Origin: Metellina segmentata
Lineage: Eukaryota; Arthropoda; Arachnida; Araneae; Tetragnathidae
Direction: 5' to 3'
DNA length: 64,000 nt
NCBI GenBank assembly: GCA_947359465.1
Contig: OX375877.1
Location: 27,105,235-27,169,234 of the forward strand
Shown here one piece after another: positions 1-12,125 of this stretch. Within the stretch, counting starts at the first letter, position 1. Each line of letters begins with the position of its first letter. A model generated the notes under the pieces. It had not been told where the DNA came from and ran no database searches. It worked only from the letters and a program-made list of their open reading frames with translations. Made by a program: the position numbers and the translations under genes.

Positions 1-1346
1 GATAACAAGTTGGTAACGAGCTCTAATGTTCTTTAATAAGCTTCCAGTGACAAAATGCTAAAACATTCTTAAACATGGAAATTCCAAGTTTGGTTAACCT
101 TCCCCTATGGTCAGGTTCTTCAATTTCCCTCATAATGCGAAAATTTTCGTACTTTTCTCCCCTTTCCCCTGGATCTTGGACTCTGGTACTGGTGATCCCT
201 ATGAAGGTATACCAGTACCAGAGTCCCTTGTATACCATGGTAACGTTGACCCATTATGTGGGGACCCTGCAGGATGAGCCACAAAGCGACAAATGCTAAG
301 TACGATTATTGGTTTCAAAATGTCATTGTAAACTCAAAAGTTTTCAAATATAAAAGATAAAGTTGCTAAAATCCTATAAATGATAAATAAAAATGCAATT
401 GATTGCCAAGTTAGAAAATCAGATTTGTTAGTATGACTAAAAGAGAACAGCGTACTTATTTATCGAATAGTATACAAAAATAAACGTGAAGATACGAATT
501 ACCAATACGAGCCTTTGCTGTTTGTTGAACATTTTTTCCAATAATTCCAAATATTAGGAATTCCATAAAAGAAAATGGCCCGAGGATGTTTCTAATTCAA
601 AGAAAAGTTCCAAGAATGCCTTTGTGTTTGTCTTCCCCCTATTTTTATCGGATTTCCATGCCTCCTGTTTCCTATAGAGAACATTTGCTAAAACTGAATC
701 AACGTGGAATAAAAATCTAAGATTTATAGCATTTAACATTTAAGCAACAATACATTTCCATGAGGTAAAGTATGCTCGAATTAAAATATACGAACTGATA
801 AAATCGTACCCTCCTAAACAGATTAAAAAGATGATCGGGACATTAATAAGGAAATTAAAAAAAAACGATACTAGTTTATTTAAAACTGATTTCAATTGTA
901 TCATACAACTTTTCAAGAAAGATCAGTGTTTAGCTTAAACAAAATATTTTTTCTTTTTACACATTGATTAGATGAATAACCCGGCGTTTCTCGGATTTCA
1001 AATCTCACGATGACAGCTAAAATATGACCCCGACATTTCCATGTGTAAACTTAAACACACAAACTGTGTAGAACGTGTTTTCTTACCCATGTCCAATTAT
1101 TGCTGAAAAACAAACTTTAGATTTTAAAACGGGGGCTTCGAGGGGCACTTTTAGGACTACCTGTGTGCCAGTTGTCATGGTTACAGATGGGTCTGAAGAC
1201 AGGAATGAAATAGTCTATGCTTTTCGCAGTGTTCTAAAGCATATGTGAACCAATTTTGATGTAGATTGGTCAAACGGTGTATATTTGTGTAGAGAATATA
1301 TACACACACATACTTACCCAGACACATATATCCTCTTATATATGCA
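1..1346. other. No gene recognised; one strong hairpin
   Basis: AT-rich sequence with only short chance reading frames. The one notable item is a perfect 16-bp inverted repeat, 178-193 against 211-226 (GGACTCTGGTACTGGT and its complement), with a 17-nt loop. A short TA/CA-rich stretch lies just before the SINE that starts at 1347. Confidence 0.6.
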
Positions 1347-1665
1347 GCCGACCAACCGGTATAGTGGTTAAGGTGTTAGCCTCTAGATCGGAAGGTTCCT
1401 GGTTCGAATCCGGGTCCGGGCATGGATGTTTGTAAACGTATGGTGTAGAGGCGGCTGGTGCACCTTAAATCTGTCGTGGCCGCAAGTCCTCACGTTGGGT
1501 TGGCGTGGAAGTTTGGAGAGTGGGGTGCCAGCTCAGGTGTTGCTTCGTCATCTGACCGTGGTTCAAAATTACGAAGTGTTGTCCTCGGATCTTTCCCTTA
1601 AGGGACTGATCCCGGACCGTCGTCAATAGCCCGTTGTGTTGCTCTAGTACGACGTTAACCAAAAT
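1347..1665 (+). mobile_element. tRNA-headed SINE, family 1, body type A
   Basis: The copy begins with GCCGACCAACCGG. An A-box-like stretch (TAGTGGTTAAGG) and a perfect B box (GGTTCGAATCC) follow, so the head derives from a tRNA and would carry an internal Pol III promoter. The body (about 1430-1660) recurs at 10269, 13895, 49519 and 58770 and ends near a TACGACGTTAAC motif. The 5-prime boundary is sharp and identical in three copies; the 3-prime boundary is approximate and no target duplication was found. The reading frames over it are by-products of the repeat. Confidence 0.8.
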
Positions 1666-1766
1666 TACCAATAGATATTAGCCTTCTAAACGAGATATTG
1701 ATATTATGAATTGATAATTTAATGGCTCATGTTCTGAATGCAAAAGCTTGACAATGTTATTTAATC

Positions 1767-1920
1767 CAGGCCTCGAAATAGATTTTTTAATTCAGGTGCA
1801 CAAGGTGCACCTAAGTTTTTAATTTAGGTGCATGGCATGCACCTAGCCAGAAACATTTAGGTGCACAATTTTATTTTCATGTGCACAGTGCACCTGTGCA
1901 CCCGGGTATTTCGAGCCCTG
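1767..1920. mobile_element. hAT-type MITE with exact 8-bp target duplication
   Basis: 154 bp. The right end reads TATTTCGAGCCCTG and the left end CAGGCCTCGAAATA, an imperfect terminal inverted repeat. The element is flanked by the exact 8-bp direct repeat ATTTAATC (1759-1766 and 1921-1928). An 8-bp duplication and CAG-starting ends are typical of hAT elements. The interior is a run of GTGCAC palindromes and has no coding capacity. A longer relative lies at 5743-6283. Confidence 0.85.
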
Positions 1921-2221
1921 ATTTAATCGAACTATTAATATGAATGCATCCGCATAATAATAAACAGCAAAAGTAAATAAAATAGAAAAGTTAAATTTGG
2001 TGTATTATTCGGCTAAAAATTCTGCTGTTAGGCCAAAATAAACCAATTCCTACTAGACTAAGTTAAAAATATTCATAACACACTTTAAGTATGGTCATAT
2101 TCAGTCATATTCAAATATTAGGTTGAAAATATTTGTTTAAATATATGACAATCAGCAGAATATAATTAAGATCCTTAGCGCCGAACATGATAACATATAG
2201 GTTAAATGGTTTTTATATTTA

Positions 2222-2960
2222 ATAAGCTCAGCATTAGCAAATCTATATTATCCTCTCTCGCCATATCACATATAATGTCTGCAATTGGTTTTTTAAAGTA
2301 GGGAGGTCGTAGAAGTTTATCTCTCTTTCTCTACCTGTTTTAAGTAAATTTGTATGTCGAGTAAATGACTCTGTGGAATGTAGTATTGTGAAATGAGTTT
2401 CTCAGTGCTTTTGCGGTTTTTTAGTTTTTACACTCCCTCAGTGCTGGGATTCTTTTGTCACGAAGAAAAAGTAGGCTTAGTTTTTAATCTGCCCCTCTGC
2501 AGATATTTGTATGGTACAAGAGAACTAAGATCTGTGCCTTCTAGACAATGTACAAAACATTCCCTTAAGTATGCATTTTCAGTCGGAAACATGTGTTCAT
2601 TTGAATCTTTTGATTGAAAACACGATGAAAGACCAAAGGATTAATTGAAAGCCTCAGCGGAACAGTAGCTTTCATTTTCAGAACGAAATACTTCTGCAGT
2701 CTTTTATACTCAATCAGCTAAACATTAGTATAAGATTACCTTATCATTTCCAACCATAATAAAGCTTACAATGTCTGCAATCGTAGTTTTTAAAAGGATT
2801 TGAAATAGAGGTCGCCGGGGTTTTTATGTCTTCCTCTAAGTGTCGTAAGCAAATTTGTTTGCCGAGTAAATGACTCTGGAATGTATTGTGAAATGAGTTT
2901 CTCAGTGCTCTTTTGGGGTTCAAGTTTTTACACTCTTTCGGCGCTGGGTTTCCCTTTCTT
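2222..2960. repeat. Local tandem duplication, about 500-bp offset
   Basis: Blocks near 2222-2465 and 2712-2960 are diverged copies of one another. ATGTCTGCAAT occurs at 2274 and 2771, and GTGAAATGAGTTTCTCAGTG occurs at 2388 and 2888. The copies differ by many substitutions and small indels, so the duplication is old. A 106-codon frame (2913-3233) lies in and beyond the second copy; it resembles nothing I know and has no counterpart in the first copy, so it is not called as a gene. Confidence 0.7.
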
Positions 2961-3265
2961 CTGGTTTCAGTAAAAAGGAAAGTGGCCGGCTTAAATTACG
3001 TCCAACTTATTTTTCGTTTCGACTTTCTTCCCTTGCAAAGCTTACGGATTTCTTTTGCGGTCTTTCTTTTGTTCTTGGGGCACTGTTTGTGTGTTGCGGG
3101 CGAAAGGAATACGAAATCCGTGACACATATATTATTCAATGGGTTTGCAGTGACTGCGTTGGTGGAGAAATGGCCACTGCAAGAGGAAATAGCAGCGGTG
3201 GATGTGCATTTGGTCAATTATATGAAGTATTAGGTTACAGTATCGTGTGATAAATCAATACGTTC

Positions 3266-3269
<4 letters not shown>

Positions 3270-3300
<31 letters not shown>
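3270..3300. repeat. (GA)n microsatellite
   Basis: About 15 uninterrupted GA dinucleotides, followed by a degenerate AAGAGAGGAAG tail. Confidence 0.95.
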
Positions 3301-3307
<7 letters not shown>

Positions 3308-3524
3308 GAAGAAGTGATTGCAATATATGAACAGAAGCTGGCCGGAATGGTCGTCATAACTTAAATAAAACTATCATGAAGTGAATAAAATTAATCTAAT
3401 CTATGTAGTTTTTGCAATTTTAAAATAAAATCATGATTTTACACTTTTGAATTAATTAAAATGTCTTTAACTGCATTGTAGAATATAATATTCTAAATGA
3501 TCTGATGTTATTTAAAGTTTTGTG

Positions 3525-3845
3525 TATAACCCCTATTATTCGAGGGTCTTTATGACGAGATATCTCGTCCATCAAGATCAGACCAATTTTGTCAATGACA
3601 AGATATCTAGTCATCAAGATCTGACTAATTTTGTCAATGACAAGATATCTAGTCATCAAGATCTGACTAATTTTGTTAATGACCAGATATCTAGTCATTA
3701 AGATACTGTTGGATTTTTTATGATGACGAGATAACAAACAGGTCAGTTTTCTACTGTTGACAAGATATCTCGTTGATCAAGATCTGGTAAGTTTTGCTAA
3801 TGAGTCAAAATAATCCATCAAGACACCCTCTTGGAGGTTAAAAAA
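3525..3845. repeat. Palindromic element with 42-bp tandem units
   Basis: Four or five units of 42-43 bp (unit starts near 3553, 3596, 3638 and 3680). Each combines a palindrome of type GACGAGATATCTCGTC with AAGATCTGACTAATTTTG. The locus opens with AACCCCT...CGAGG and closes with CCTCTTGGAGGTTAA, which are roughly inverted and may be terminal repeats. The same motifs recur near 17.7, 38.6, 39.9, 40.8, 41.3-43.4, 45.5, 48.8 and 63.97 kb, so this is one dispersed family. No coding capacity; class unknown. Confidence 0.75.
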
Positions 3846-4856
3846 TAAGACTATAGTTTATCTGGGAGATGCACAATGTATTCTTCACACAGGCAATAAT
3901 TATTAATTTAAAAATCTTAGTATATTTCAGGACATTTAAAAATAAATAACCGTGGAAAATTATTATTTAAATTTATAAAAAAAACATTTTTAGAGTTATT
4001 TTTTTCATTACCTAGCATTGATCAAAACGTCACCAAACGCCTTTCAGGACCAGTGCTAGTAACTGAGGGCCTAAAGGCTTACAAAATATTCAGACAGGGA
4101 ATGGACATAGGTTAAAGAAAAAACTGTCTTATGGTAAGGGGAAAAATATAAATAACAAACGTAAACAATATCACGTGATTATAAGGAGATGGTAGTTGCC
4201 AATCAGTGAGCGTATCATTTTAATCTGTGGATCACTCAAACCACCGTTTGAGAATGCGGTTCTTGATAATTCGAGGTTTAACTCTAACCAGCGGATCAAC
4301 TGATCCTCGGGTTAACTCAAGACTTGTGAATATGGGCGTTAGTATCTTATATATATTATTTCAAGATTTGTTGTGTCGCCCTATGGTCATTTTATGTTAG
4401 ACGAGAACTAATTAGACCTCATTTTAAAGGAAGTTAAAGACTTGTTTAAGGTACGTCAATCACTGAATCCCTAACCTGCGGACTAAACTTTTAAAAGTTT
4501 CGTAAATGGGGATAAAATCTTCAAAAAGAGATCAATAAAGATATTAAAGAACAACAAAAATAGACGATGGTAATTTTGGCTGATCAACAAGTCCACCAAT
4601 GTTGGAGCTAAAATAAAGCCACGAGTGGAAAACTCAGCTTCTCTAAATTAAGTTATTTAAACTTATCTAAATTAGGAATAAAAAAAATACAATTCACTAT
4701 TAAAGGTCCAATACACAATTTCCAATATGTATAATTTTTTCAAATTTCAGGAATTTTGAAAGCTATGATTTTTATAAACCTCATTTGTTGATATCCTCTC
4801 TTTAGATATATTTCCTTACATTTCCTTAAGTTTTGACTCCGCAATATTAAATTTAA
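3846..4856. other. No gene or repeat recognised
   Basis: AT-rich, with no open frame of note and no repeat shared with the rest of the window that I could see. Confidence 0.5.
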
Positions 4857-4864
4857 CACATCAT

Positions 4865-5683
4865 TAGGGCAACTTTTTGCAACAAATGCAACTTTTCACA
4901 CGCTCTACGCTGCATGTAAAGTACTAAAACCAAAATCCCTCTTCATGGGGTGTATTGTAAACGAGTTATAACCGCAACGTAAATGCAATTTTCTGCATGA
5001 ATACAACTTTTTTGCATAAATGCAACCACCTGCAAATTTTTTAAATTTGGCTTAAAATAAATTAATATGAAATTACTATTTCATTTTGTGAACTCTGAAT
5101 CAACCCTTTGATCACGTGTGTCGAATGCCGAAGTATGGCGGATCAAACAAGAAGTTCACGGAAAAAAGGTGTTCGTCCTAACAGACGAAAGTGACATAAA
5201 TGTCAAGAAGTACTTTTAACATATTGGTTGGCACTCTTGATAATCCAGAGGAAACTTGCGTAATCGACTGAAGAGTTTGCGAGGTGAGTGTCGATCATCA
5301 AAATGTTGATCGCCTGGTAAATGACGTTTTAAAATCTCTGAATGTTGAGCGAAAGTATTTTGAGCTTCTGCTATCACATTATATTATATGACTGCGCACT
5401 ACAGCACATTATATGACTGCGGCTGGCGCAGTTTTTCAATGTTATAGATATTACTGGCCAAGGATCGGCCATTCAACCTTCTTCTGTATTTCAGTTTGCA
5501 TTATAACCCTTGTACACGACTAAAAGTGTCAACATATATTTTGAATTTTTTCATTTTTTACTAATAATTTATTTTACAATTTAGTGTATCAAATATAAAT
5601 GCAACTTTATTTCCATAAATGCAAGTTTAGTGAATGATAAATGCAACTTTTCCCATTTTTACTGCACCAAAAAAGTTGCCCTA
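4865..5683 (-). mobile_element. TAGGGCAAC-ended hAT-like MITE, copy 1
   Basis: 819 bp with terminal inverted repeats TAGGGCAACTTTTT and AAAAAGTTGCCCTA and many sub-terminal TTGCAT/ATGCAA motifs. The flanking 8-mers (CACATCAT and ATCATGAT) match at only 5 of 8 positions, but the two sister copies show clear 8-bp duplications. The middle (from 5134, plus strand) holds a decayed reading frame beginning MADQTRSSRKKG that soon hits a stop and continues in other frames. Its product cannot be assigned. This copy lies in the opposite orientation to those at 39992 and 44208. Confidence 0.75.
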
Positions 5684-5742
5684 ATCATGATCAATGTATG
5701 AGTTTCAGAGAAATGATTAGTTTTTGATTTAACGCATTAAAC

Positions 5743-6283
5743 CAGGGCTCGAAATACCCGGGTGCACATGAAAATAAAATTGTGCACCTAATTTTTTCCC
5801 TCTAGGAGCACGCAGTGCACCTGTCGTTAAAAAAGAGGGGGAAACGTATTTTATGTTATTTTTATGCCCGAACAAAATATTAGTATCGACCGCTCTTGCT
5901 CTAAAGAAACGTAATTAAAATTCCTAAATGCACACAAAAACTTTAATCCAGAAAATGCTATGTTGCAATGAAGGAAAAACACAAAAAGAAGTATGGACAC
6001 TAACTCTTATGGGTAAAGATCTGCCATAAACGCAGACGTTTCTGATTGCCCACCAATGTCTGATGATGACTGAATATATGTAAGTAATAATTTCGCAGAT
6101 AAAAAAAATGTTTATATATGTATTTTTATTTACTATCTACTACTAACATATCCAATTAATATAGTTTACATTACATTAATGCTCTTGTATTATGTATTTT
6201 TAAATGTGCACCTAAAATATAATCTGTGCACCTAATTTAAAAAATTAGGTGCACCTGTATTAAAAAATCTATTTCGAGACCTG
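5743..6283. mobile_element. hAT-type MITE, longer relative of the one at 1767
   Basis: 541 bp with ends CAGGGCTCGAAATA and ATTTCGAGACCTG. It is flanked by near-identical 8-mers CATTAAAC (5735-5742) and TATTAAAC (6284-6291). Both ends carry the GTGCACC motifs seen in the 154-bp copy. The interior is AT-rich and non-coding. Confidence 0.8.
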
Positions 6284-6291
6284 TATTAAAC

Positions 6292-7665
6292 TATCTAAAA
6301 AATATAAAAATACTTTATTTAATTTCGTTTTCTATCAAATACTTTTAATGTTTTTCGGAAAATAACTAGAATTTAACTTATAGTTAATAAAATGTGCATT
6401 TATTTGTGTGGCCAAGTAGTGTTCGGACACCTTAAGTGATTCTTTCTGACAAGAAGTTATTTCCAAATTCTCAGAGCTTTTTGCAGTCCAAATTTCTCAA
6501 CTAGTAACTAAAATTCCGTCAATTTATTTACTGGCGCATAAAATCAAACCCATGACAGGATTGATAAATTTAGGTTGAAATCATTCCCGAAGAACTTTGC
6601 TCTTTTATACTCTGCTCTTTCCATGTGAAAATACACAACCATGACCGTTCTAAATCCCAAAAAACTACAATGTTAATAAAAGAAGTCTGCCTTTTCCGGT
6701 CTATCGGAAGTCTTTTGTATTATTACTGCGTGCAATCGCACATTTATCGACTCCTTTTGTGTCCAAAACGCGAGCCAAGAAATCCAATTCATTCCAGCAT
6801 TCGAACTCTTCAATTCATCCGGCTCCATTTGCAACCGATAACCATCTCCGACGAAAAAATCCTCCTGAAATACTCTAATGAGAGGGATTTCGCAGACAAA
6901 TAATGAACCTATTCTCTAGGTCAGTTAGGCGATAATTTCGGCTAAGGTCAACAATGACACAATGGCGAACGTGGTCGGATGGCTTGTGTTTGGGTTCTGC
7001 TTTCGACTCGCAGCTGGTGTCTATCGGATTGGTGTTACCATGTAAATGAAATATCGCAGTGCATCTCAGTAGGTTAAGTGCGTAGGTTGAGCGAGAAGGC
7101 TAGACCACCGGATGGGATTTGGATTTATTGAAATGTTTTTTGGTATCTTGTAGAAGTTTCGACTCCGTGATGTGTGATTCTAATATTAGATGGAACAAGT
7201 TGTCACGAATGAATCCCTTTTGAGATGGCAAATTAGATCGACGGTGTAAAACATGCATTGTTTCCGACGGAAAACAAAGACAGCTGATGCGTTTTGTTTT
7301 GTATTGCATCAGATACGGCGAGATTGCTCTTGTAGAGGGTGATAAATCGGCTTGGATATGTATCCCGTATTTTATTATTCCTCACTTAATATTCGGAAGT
7401 AGGTAATTGCCTCACCTGCTTGTCCTAAATGTCCGAACTCACAATTTCCTCGGCTCACATGCTTTTGTGTGTAGGTTTGGATTTCCACGACCCCTTTGAT
7501 AATCCTTTGATGGTTTTGAATATTTTAAGATCAAGTGGTTCCATGGACTTGGTCTAGCATGTGGCGGAAATAGAAACAAATGTCGTAGCTGAATAAACTG
7601 TATTTCCTAAATATTAAATCAGGCATGCTCTGCAGAAAACCTTTATAATGACTTTGTATTCCAAA
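6292..7665. other. No gene recognised
   Basis: Contains chance frames of 69-92 codons with no domain or motif that I recognise, and no repeat shared with the rest of the window. Confidence 0.45.
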
Positions 7666-8905
7666 CTAGCCACTGTGTTTCCAGCACGGTAAATGTCCGT
7701 GACAGTTCTTTTCGTGGGGTCAGGTGTGACCACTGCTCGCTAATCCCCGGCGATTGCTACGAATTCCCATTTGGTTTGCGAAGCATATATTCAATAGGCT
7801 GTATACAATATATACAATAAGCTATATATAATATATACAATAGGCTATATACAGTATAAACTATAGGCTATATACAATGTGTACAATAGGCTATATACAA
7901 TATATACAATAGGCTATAAATTCGTAGCCTTTTGGTTAACAACTATCATGGCTTTGCCCGTGGTGTTGGTTTGCGAAGCAAACCAAATGGAAATTCGTAG
8001 CCTATTGGAATGAATTCGCTGCGAATTCCAATTTGGTTTACTTCGCAAACCAAATTATGAATATTATGAGCTATGGTTAGGCTTCGAAAATTGGATAACA
8101 GTCATAACGGAGTTGCCCGTGGTGTTGGTTTGATACGCAAACCAAATGGGAATTAGGCGTGACATCAAAATCTCTTGCGAAAATATAAATATTTAATTAA
8201 AAAAGTATTCATTAAAAGAAAATCAAACGTATAAGGTATCTATCTGGTGTCAAATTTTCAGCAGATTTCAAATCCATTGAAATATTTAACCTATATATTT
8301 AATAATCCCGATTTTACAAAAAAGAACTAAACAATGCCAGCCAAAAAGTTTTTTTTTTTTTGCTTTCTTTCGCTGAAATCGTAAGAGGACAGGAAATGTG
8401 ATCTCTTTATTTTTTGACCGCGAAAGTTGACATAAACGTCACAATCTCTTGCGAAAATATAAAAAAATTCAATTAAAAAATTTTATTTGAGAAAATTATA
8501 TTTTTAGGGATTGATCTAATGTGAAATTTTTCGCAGATTTGTAATCCGTTGCAGTTTTTACTCTAACTTTAACGGTATAGGAGTTAAGAAAAAAACTAAA
8601 TAAATCCAGGTAAAAATTTATTTGATTTTTATCGTCTACTGGAAAATCATCTTTCTGCGCCAAATGAAAACGGAAACGAAAAATATATAGAATCTGTGAT
8701 CTTCTATGCTTTTACATTCAATAATAATTAAATTTCATGAAATTCATTTAATAATGTTCTAGATTGAATTTTAAAATTCACCGCGACCCATAAATTGCAA
8801 AAAATTCGGACTACCTGTGTGCAAAATCCCATTACTGTAAGTGCCATAAATTCGTCAGGTGCAGAAAACAAACAGACAGACAAACACTTCCTTTAATATT
8901 AGAGA
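7666..8905 (-). mobile_element. Non-autonomous Helitron, 1.24 kb
   Basis: Read on the minus strand it starts TCTCTAATATTAAAGG with a host A just before, and ends CTAG with a host T just after. A 5-bp stem hairpin (CACGG/CCGTG) lies about 15 nt before CTAG. A 5-prime TC, a 3-prime CTRR end after a hairpin, insertion between A and T and no target duplication are the Helitron signature. The interior has a 23-bp tandem array (7793-7920) and repeated blocks with GTTTGCGAAGC. It encodes no Rep or helicase, so it depends on a copy elsewhere. A close relative is at 53310-54155. Confidence 0.75.
7793..7920. repeat. 23-bp tandem repeat inside the Helitron
   Basis: About five units related to AATAGGCTATATACAATATA plus three bases. 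The unit resembles the flanking AATTCGTAGCCTATTGG motif of the same Helitron, so it probably expanded in place. Confidence 0.85.
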
Positions 8906-8990
8906 TACAAGCCAAGATGTCCCACCATCTTGATTCTATTATCGATACAAGGGCACATTGCTCCAATTAGTGGCAAAAGAGGAGTGATGA

Positions 8991-9440
8991 GCCGCGGTAG
9001 CTCAGTCAGTAGAGCGTCGAGCTCACATCAGAAGGGTTGTGGGTTCTGTCCTCGGCGAAGCCTACAATTCTGATGATTTCGAGATCGGCGCTTCGACCTG
9101 GCTAAAGACCGTCGTGTTCACTAATGATGACTGGGGCACGTTAAATAGGTCGTGGTCACAATGTCCCCCATGTTCCCATACCAAATCAATACCTCTGGGG
9201 GTACCTGATCAGGGGGTTATCGGCCTCTGATTGGAATCTAAATTACGATATGTGTGAGTGAATGGATGTATGAAAAGGACCTTCTCGTAAAACGGATGTG
9301 TCATGTATGTCGAGCAAAGTCGGACTTCCTCACAATGGGGCTCAATAACATGGAAGGCGCACTCCCCTCGCCTCTTGCCGTCTTCGACGGACCTGACACT
9401 CCTCTGGTCTGCCAGTGTAGGCATAAGAAACAACAACAAC
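8991..9440 (+). mobile_element. tRNA-headed SINE, family 2, with exact 13-bp target duplication
   Basis: 450 bp, opening GCCGCGGTAGCTCAGTCAG (A box) with a degenerate B box GGGTTCTGTCC near 9041, and ending in AACAACAACAAC. It is flanked by the exact 13-bp repeat AGAGGAGTGATGA (8978-8990 and 9441-9453). That length and the simple 3-prime tail indicate LINE-mediated retroposition. Frames over it (9039-9230, 9254-9496 and the minus-strand ones) are by-products. A second complete copy in the opposite orientation lies at 12126-12576. Confidence 0.92.
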
Positions 9441-9453
9441 AGAGGAGTGATGA

Positions 9454-10268
9454 TTTGAAGCTAAGATGGGTTGACTTTGAGTTAAGTTATGGATGATTTC
9501 AAAACACATAAAATAAAAGGATATAGCTTGGCTTTGTGGAGGCTTGCAAGATGTGGCTTTGCACATGCCTCTTCGTTTAATAAGGGGTAGGTCAAACGTA
9601 AAAAATTGCGTTGCCATGGCGTCTTTAGCCCTTAATCTGCCTCCAAGTTAATTGTTTGGCGTCGGAAACAATTACAACGGTTACTATTTTCGAAATAAAT
9701 TGTCATCTATGACAATCACTATGCGGAATTTTTAATATAGCAGCTCTTACATATGTCGTTTACTAGCCTTTCATGAGATGCACTCCTCTAAGGTTCGTCT
9801 GTCTCCTCGCTAGATCTGCGCTATGTTTTGGAAACGGTAATGTTTAGCAATAAAAACGTAATTTGTCACTTTAGGGTTATTTTTTGCTACATGAGGACTA
9901 ACTGGATCGGACCTATTGTTTAAAAGTATTCCGAGCCAGTACGAACACCCATTTCACGACTGTGATTCCAACTCGGAGCCTTTTGAACAATGACCCAGAG
10001 TACTTACACCCCACTCTGGGATACCTCCCCTCTACCTATAAAATCAAATCAAATCCTTCCTAAAGAAAGAAATGATGAAATTATTCTACGTTTAAAATTC
10101 GCTTCTTTATTGAACGAATAATGACCAAGAAAGATTTAAAAGGTCGTCGAAACATGAGTGTTAATGAGCATGTGCCTCAAATAGAGAGAAGTTCAGTGTA
10201 GCTAAATGCAGATTGCGTTAGTATTTTATGGTATAAAGGATTTCTTGAAAATATTCCTTAACCTTTAC
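9454..10268. other. No gene recognised
   Basis: No supported gene or repeat. The 91-codon minus-strand frame at 9342-9617 lies partly inside the SINE and is discarded. Confidence 0.45.
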
Positions 10269-10595
10269 GCCGACCAACCGGTATAGTGGTTAAGGTGTTA
10301 CCCTCTAGATCGGAAGGTTCCTGGTTCCAATCCGGGTCATTGCATGGATATTTGTGCGTATGGTGTAAAGGCCGGCTGCAGCATCATAAATCTGTCGTGG
10401 CCGAAAGTCCTCACATTGACTTGGTATGGAAGTTCGGAGAGTGGGGTGCCAGCTCAGGTGTTGCCTCGTCATCTGACTGTGGTTCAAAATTAAGTGGTGT
10501 TATCTTGTGATTTTCCCTTAGGGGATTGATCCCGGAATTGTCGTCATTAGCATGTTGTGTTGCTCTAGTACGACGTTAATTAAAAATTACAATTA
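10269..10595 (+). mobile_element. tRNA-headed SINE, family 1, body type A, second copy
   Basis: Begins at the same base (GCCGACCAACCGG) as the copy at 1347 and shares the whole body to TACGACGTTAAT. The B box has decayed to GGTTCCAATCC. The 3-prime end is approximate; no clear target duplication. Confidence 0.8.
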
Positions 10596-10599
10596 TATG

Positions 10600-11605
10600 A
10601 TGATGGATATCTTGCTCTACAGAAATAGTCATTGATGATCTTTCCAAAGTTTTTAATCATTATTAGTCGTTGTTTTGAAGTTTTTTTTATTTTTTACTTA
10701 CTAATTTGATAAATATTTTTATATCTCCCTGAATTGAATTTTTATAAAAATCGGAGTTCCATCTCCATAAGAAATTTTAATTAATTTCACTAAGTTTCGG
10801 AACATAATTTTAAAACTCTTATTCAAAAAAAGAATGTAAATACGATAACACTTTTGAGTAACAATTCTCAACCTACTCAAGAATCTAATTACCCGTAGTC
10901 TTTCGTAAATGTCGAATTACCCCATTGCAAAACGACTCATACGAGTCCATCAACTCTTATTGGTCACAAACAACTTATTTTCCGTCATGTAAAACACACA
11001 ACAATAAACGGATTTGTGCAACCCTTAGATTGGCATTAGTAGTAACCTTAAACAAATAATAGTAATAGAAAAACGGTGGTTTTTATTCTTTCTGACCGAG
11101 GGCATACCGTGATCTTCTTGTTTTATCAAACAGATCCACCATAAATAATTCAGAGTTATCTGGAACATTCTGCAAAGCAGCACGCATCTCAGACTGAGGT
11201 ACAATTCACAAAGAGATAAGTGGACAATGAAGGAATTGACCAATTTCTCATCGAATCGCTGACCGCAGGTTATGAAGATGATTTAGATGCGGGGCTGTAT
11301 TGTTTTACGATGATAGCTGAATGCGAGCGTTGAAATTTATATCGTTTCAACGGAAGAGTTTCGAATGGGAGCGCAATGCTTGAAGAAAAACTTTGGGGTT
11401 TTGAAATGGTCTCACGAAAAATAAAACACGGAAGTTTCTTACTGTTAAAAAGAAATATGAATATTTCCAGGGGTCATTTAATGCTTCGTGGTAGCCAATA
11501 CCGTAGGGTATAAGCCCCTCGTTTCCCCAATGTTGTTATGGTAACCCCTCCCCCAAATTTAGTAGGTTTGAGAACGTCTTCTGAGACAATTCCGGGACCT
11601 ATTGC
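10600..11605. other. No gene recognised
   Basis: AT-rich, without a supported open frame, domain or repeat family. Confidence 0.45.
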
Positions 11606-11618
11606 CCCAAACTGAAAT

Positions 11619-11830
11619 TTTTTTTAAAATTACGGCGGGCACTTGATTGTTAATCATAGGCCACTGCAAGGCCGGGAAGCGATGGTCATTTGTGAAGGGG
11701 CACCCAATGGGCGACCATCACTACCTCTAACTAAGGACAGCACAATTACATCCATGTCCTGACCCTGGATTCGAACCAGGAACCTTCCGATCCAGAGGCC
11801 AACACCTTAACTACTAGACCGGTTGGTCGG
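11619..11830 (-). mobile_element. tRNA-headed SINE, family 1, body type B, with 13-bp target duplication
   Basis: 212 bp on the minus strand. It has the same GCCGACCAACCGG start and B box (GGTTCGAATCC) as body type A, but a different, shorter body containing GGGTGCCCCTTCAC, and it ends in an A-rich tail. It is flanked by the exact 13-bp repeat CCCAAACTGAAAT (11606-11618 and 11831-11843). The boundaries are therefore certain and the insertion is comparatively young. Confidence 0.92.
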
Positions 11831-12125
11831 CCCAAACTGAAATATATATACACACACACATATACAACATACCTAGTTTTCCAAGGAAATTTTTTCCATG
11901 TACAAAAAAAAGATGTGAAAAATAATAGTTATTTGTTATTTCATTCTAATTACTATACGAGCTTTATGGTACTCCCCCTTATACAAATAGTAATAATAAT
12001 AAATATAAACCTAACCTCTTGTTGCATTGGAACTATTAAAAAATAAAAATGGTAGTGTTCGTATTCAAAATAGAGATATTGCTCGTGTTTAGTTATACAG
12101 AACCCAGAGTGTTCCGAATTCTATT

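Noticed and set aside
1347..1420. Functional tRNA gene
   Set aside because: A and B boxes are good but the acceptor and anticodon stems do not pair, and the unit recurs with an attached body; it is a SINE head.
6625..6903. 92-codon plus-strand frame
   Set aside because: No motif, no codon bias and no neighbouring exon.
9039..9496. Several frames of 63-91 codons on both strands
   Set aside because: They translate the family 2 SINE, whose boundaries are fixed by a 13-bp target duplication.
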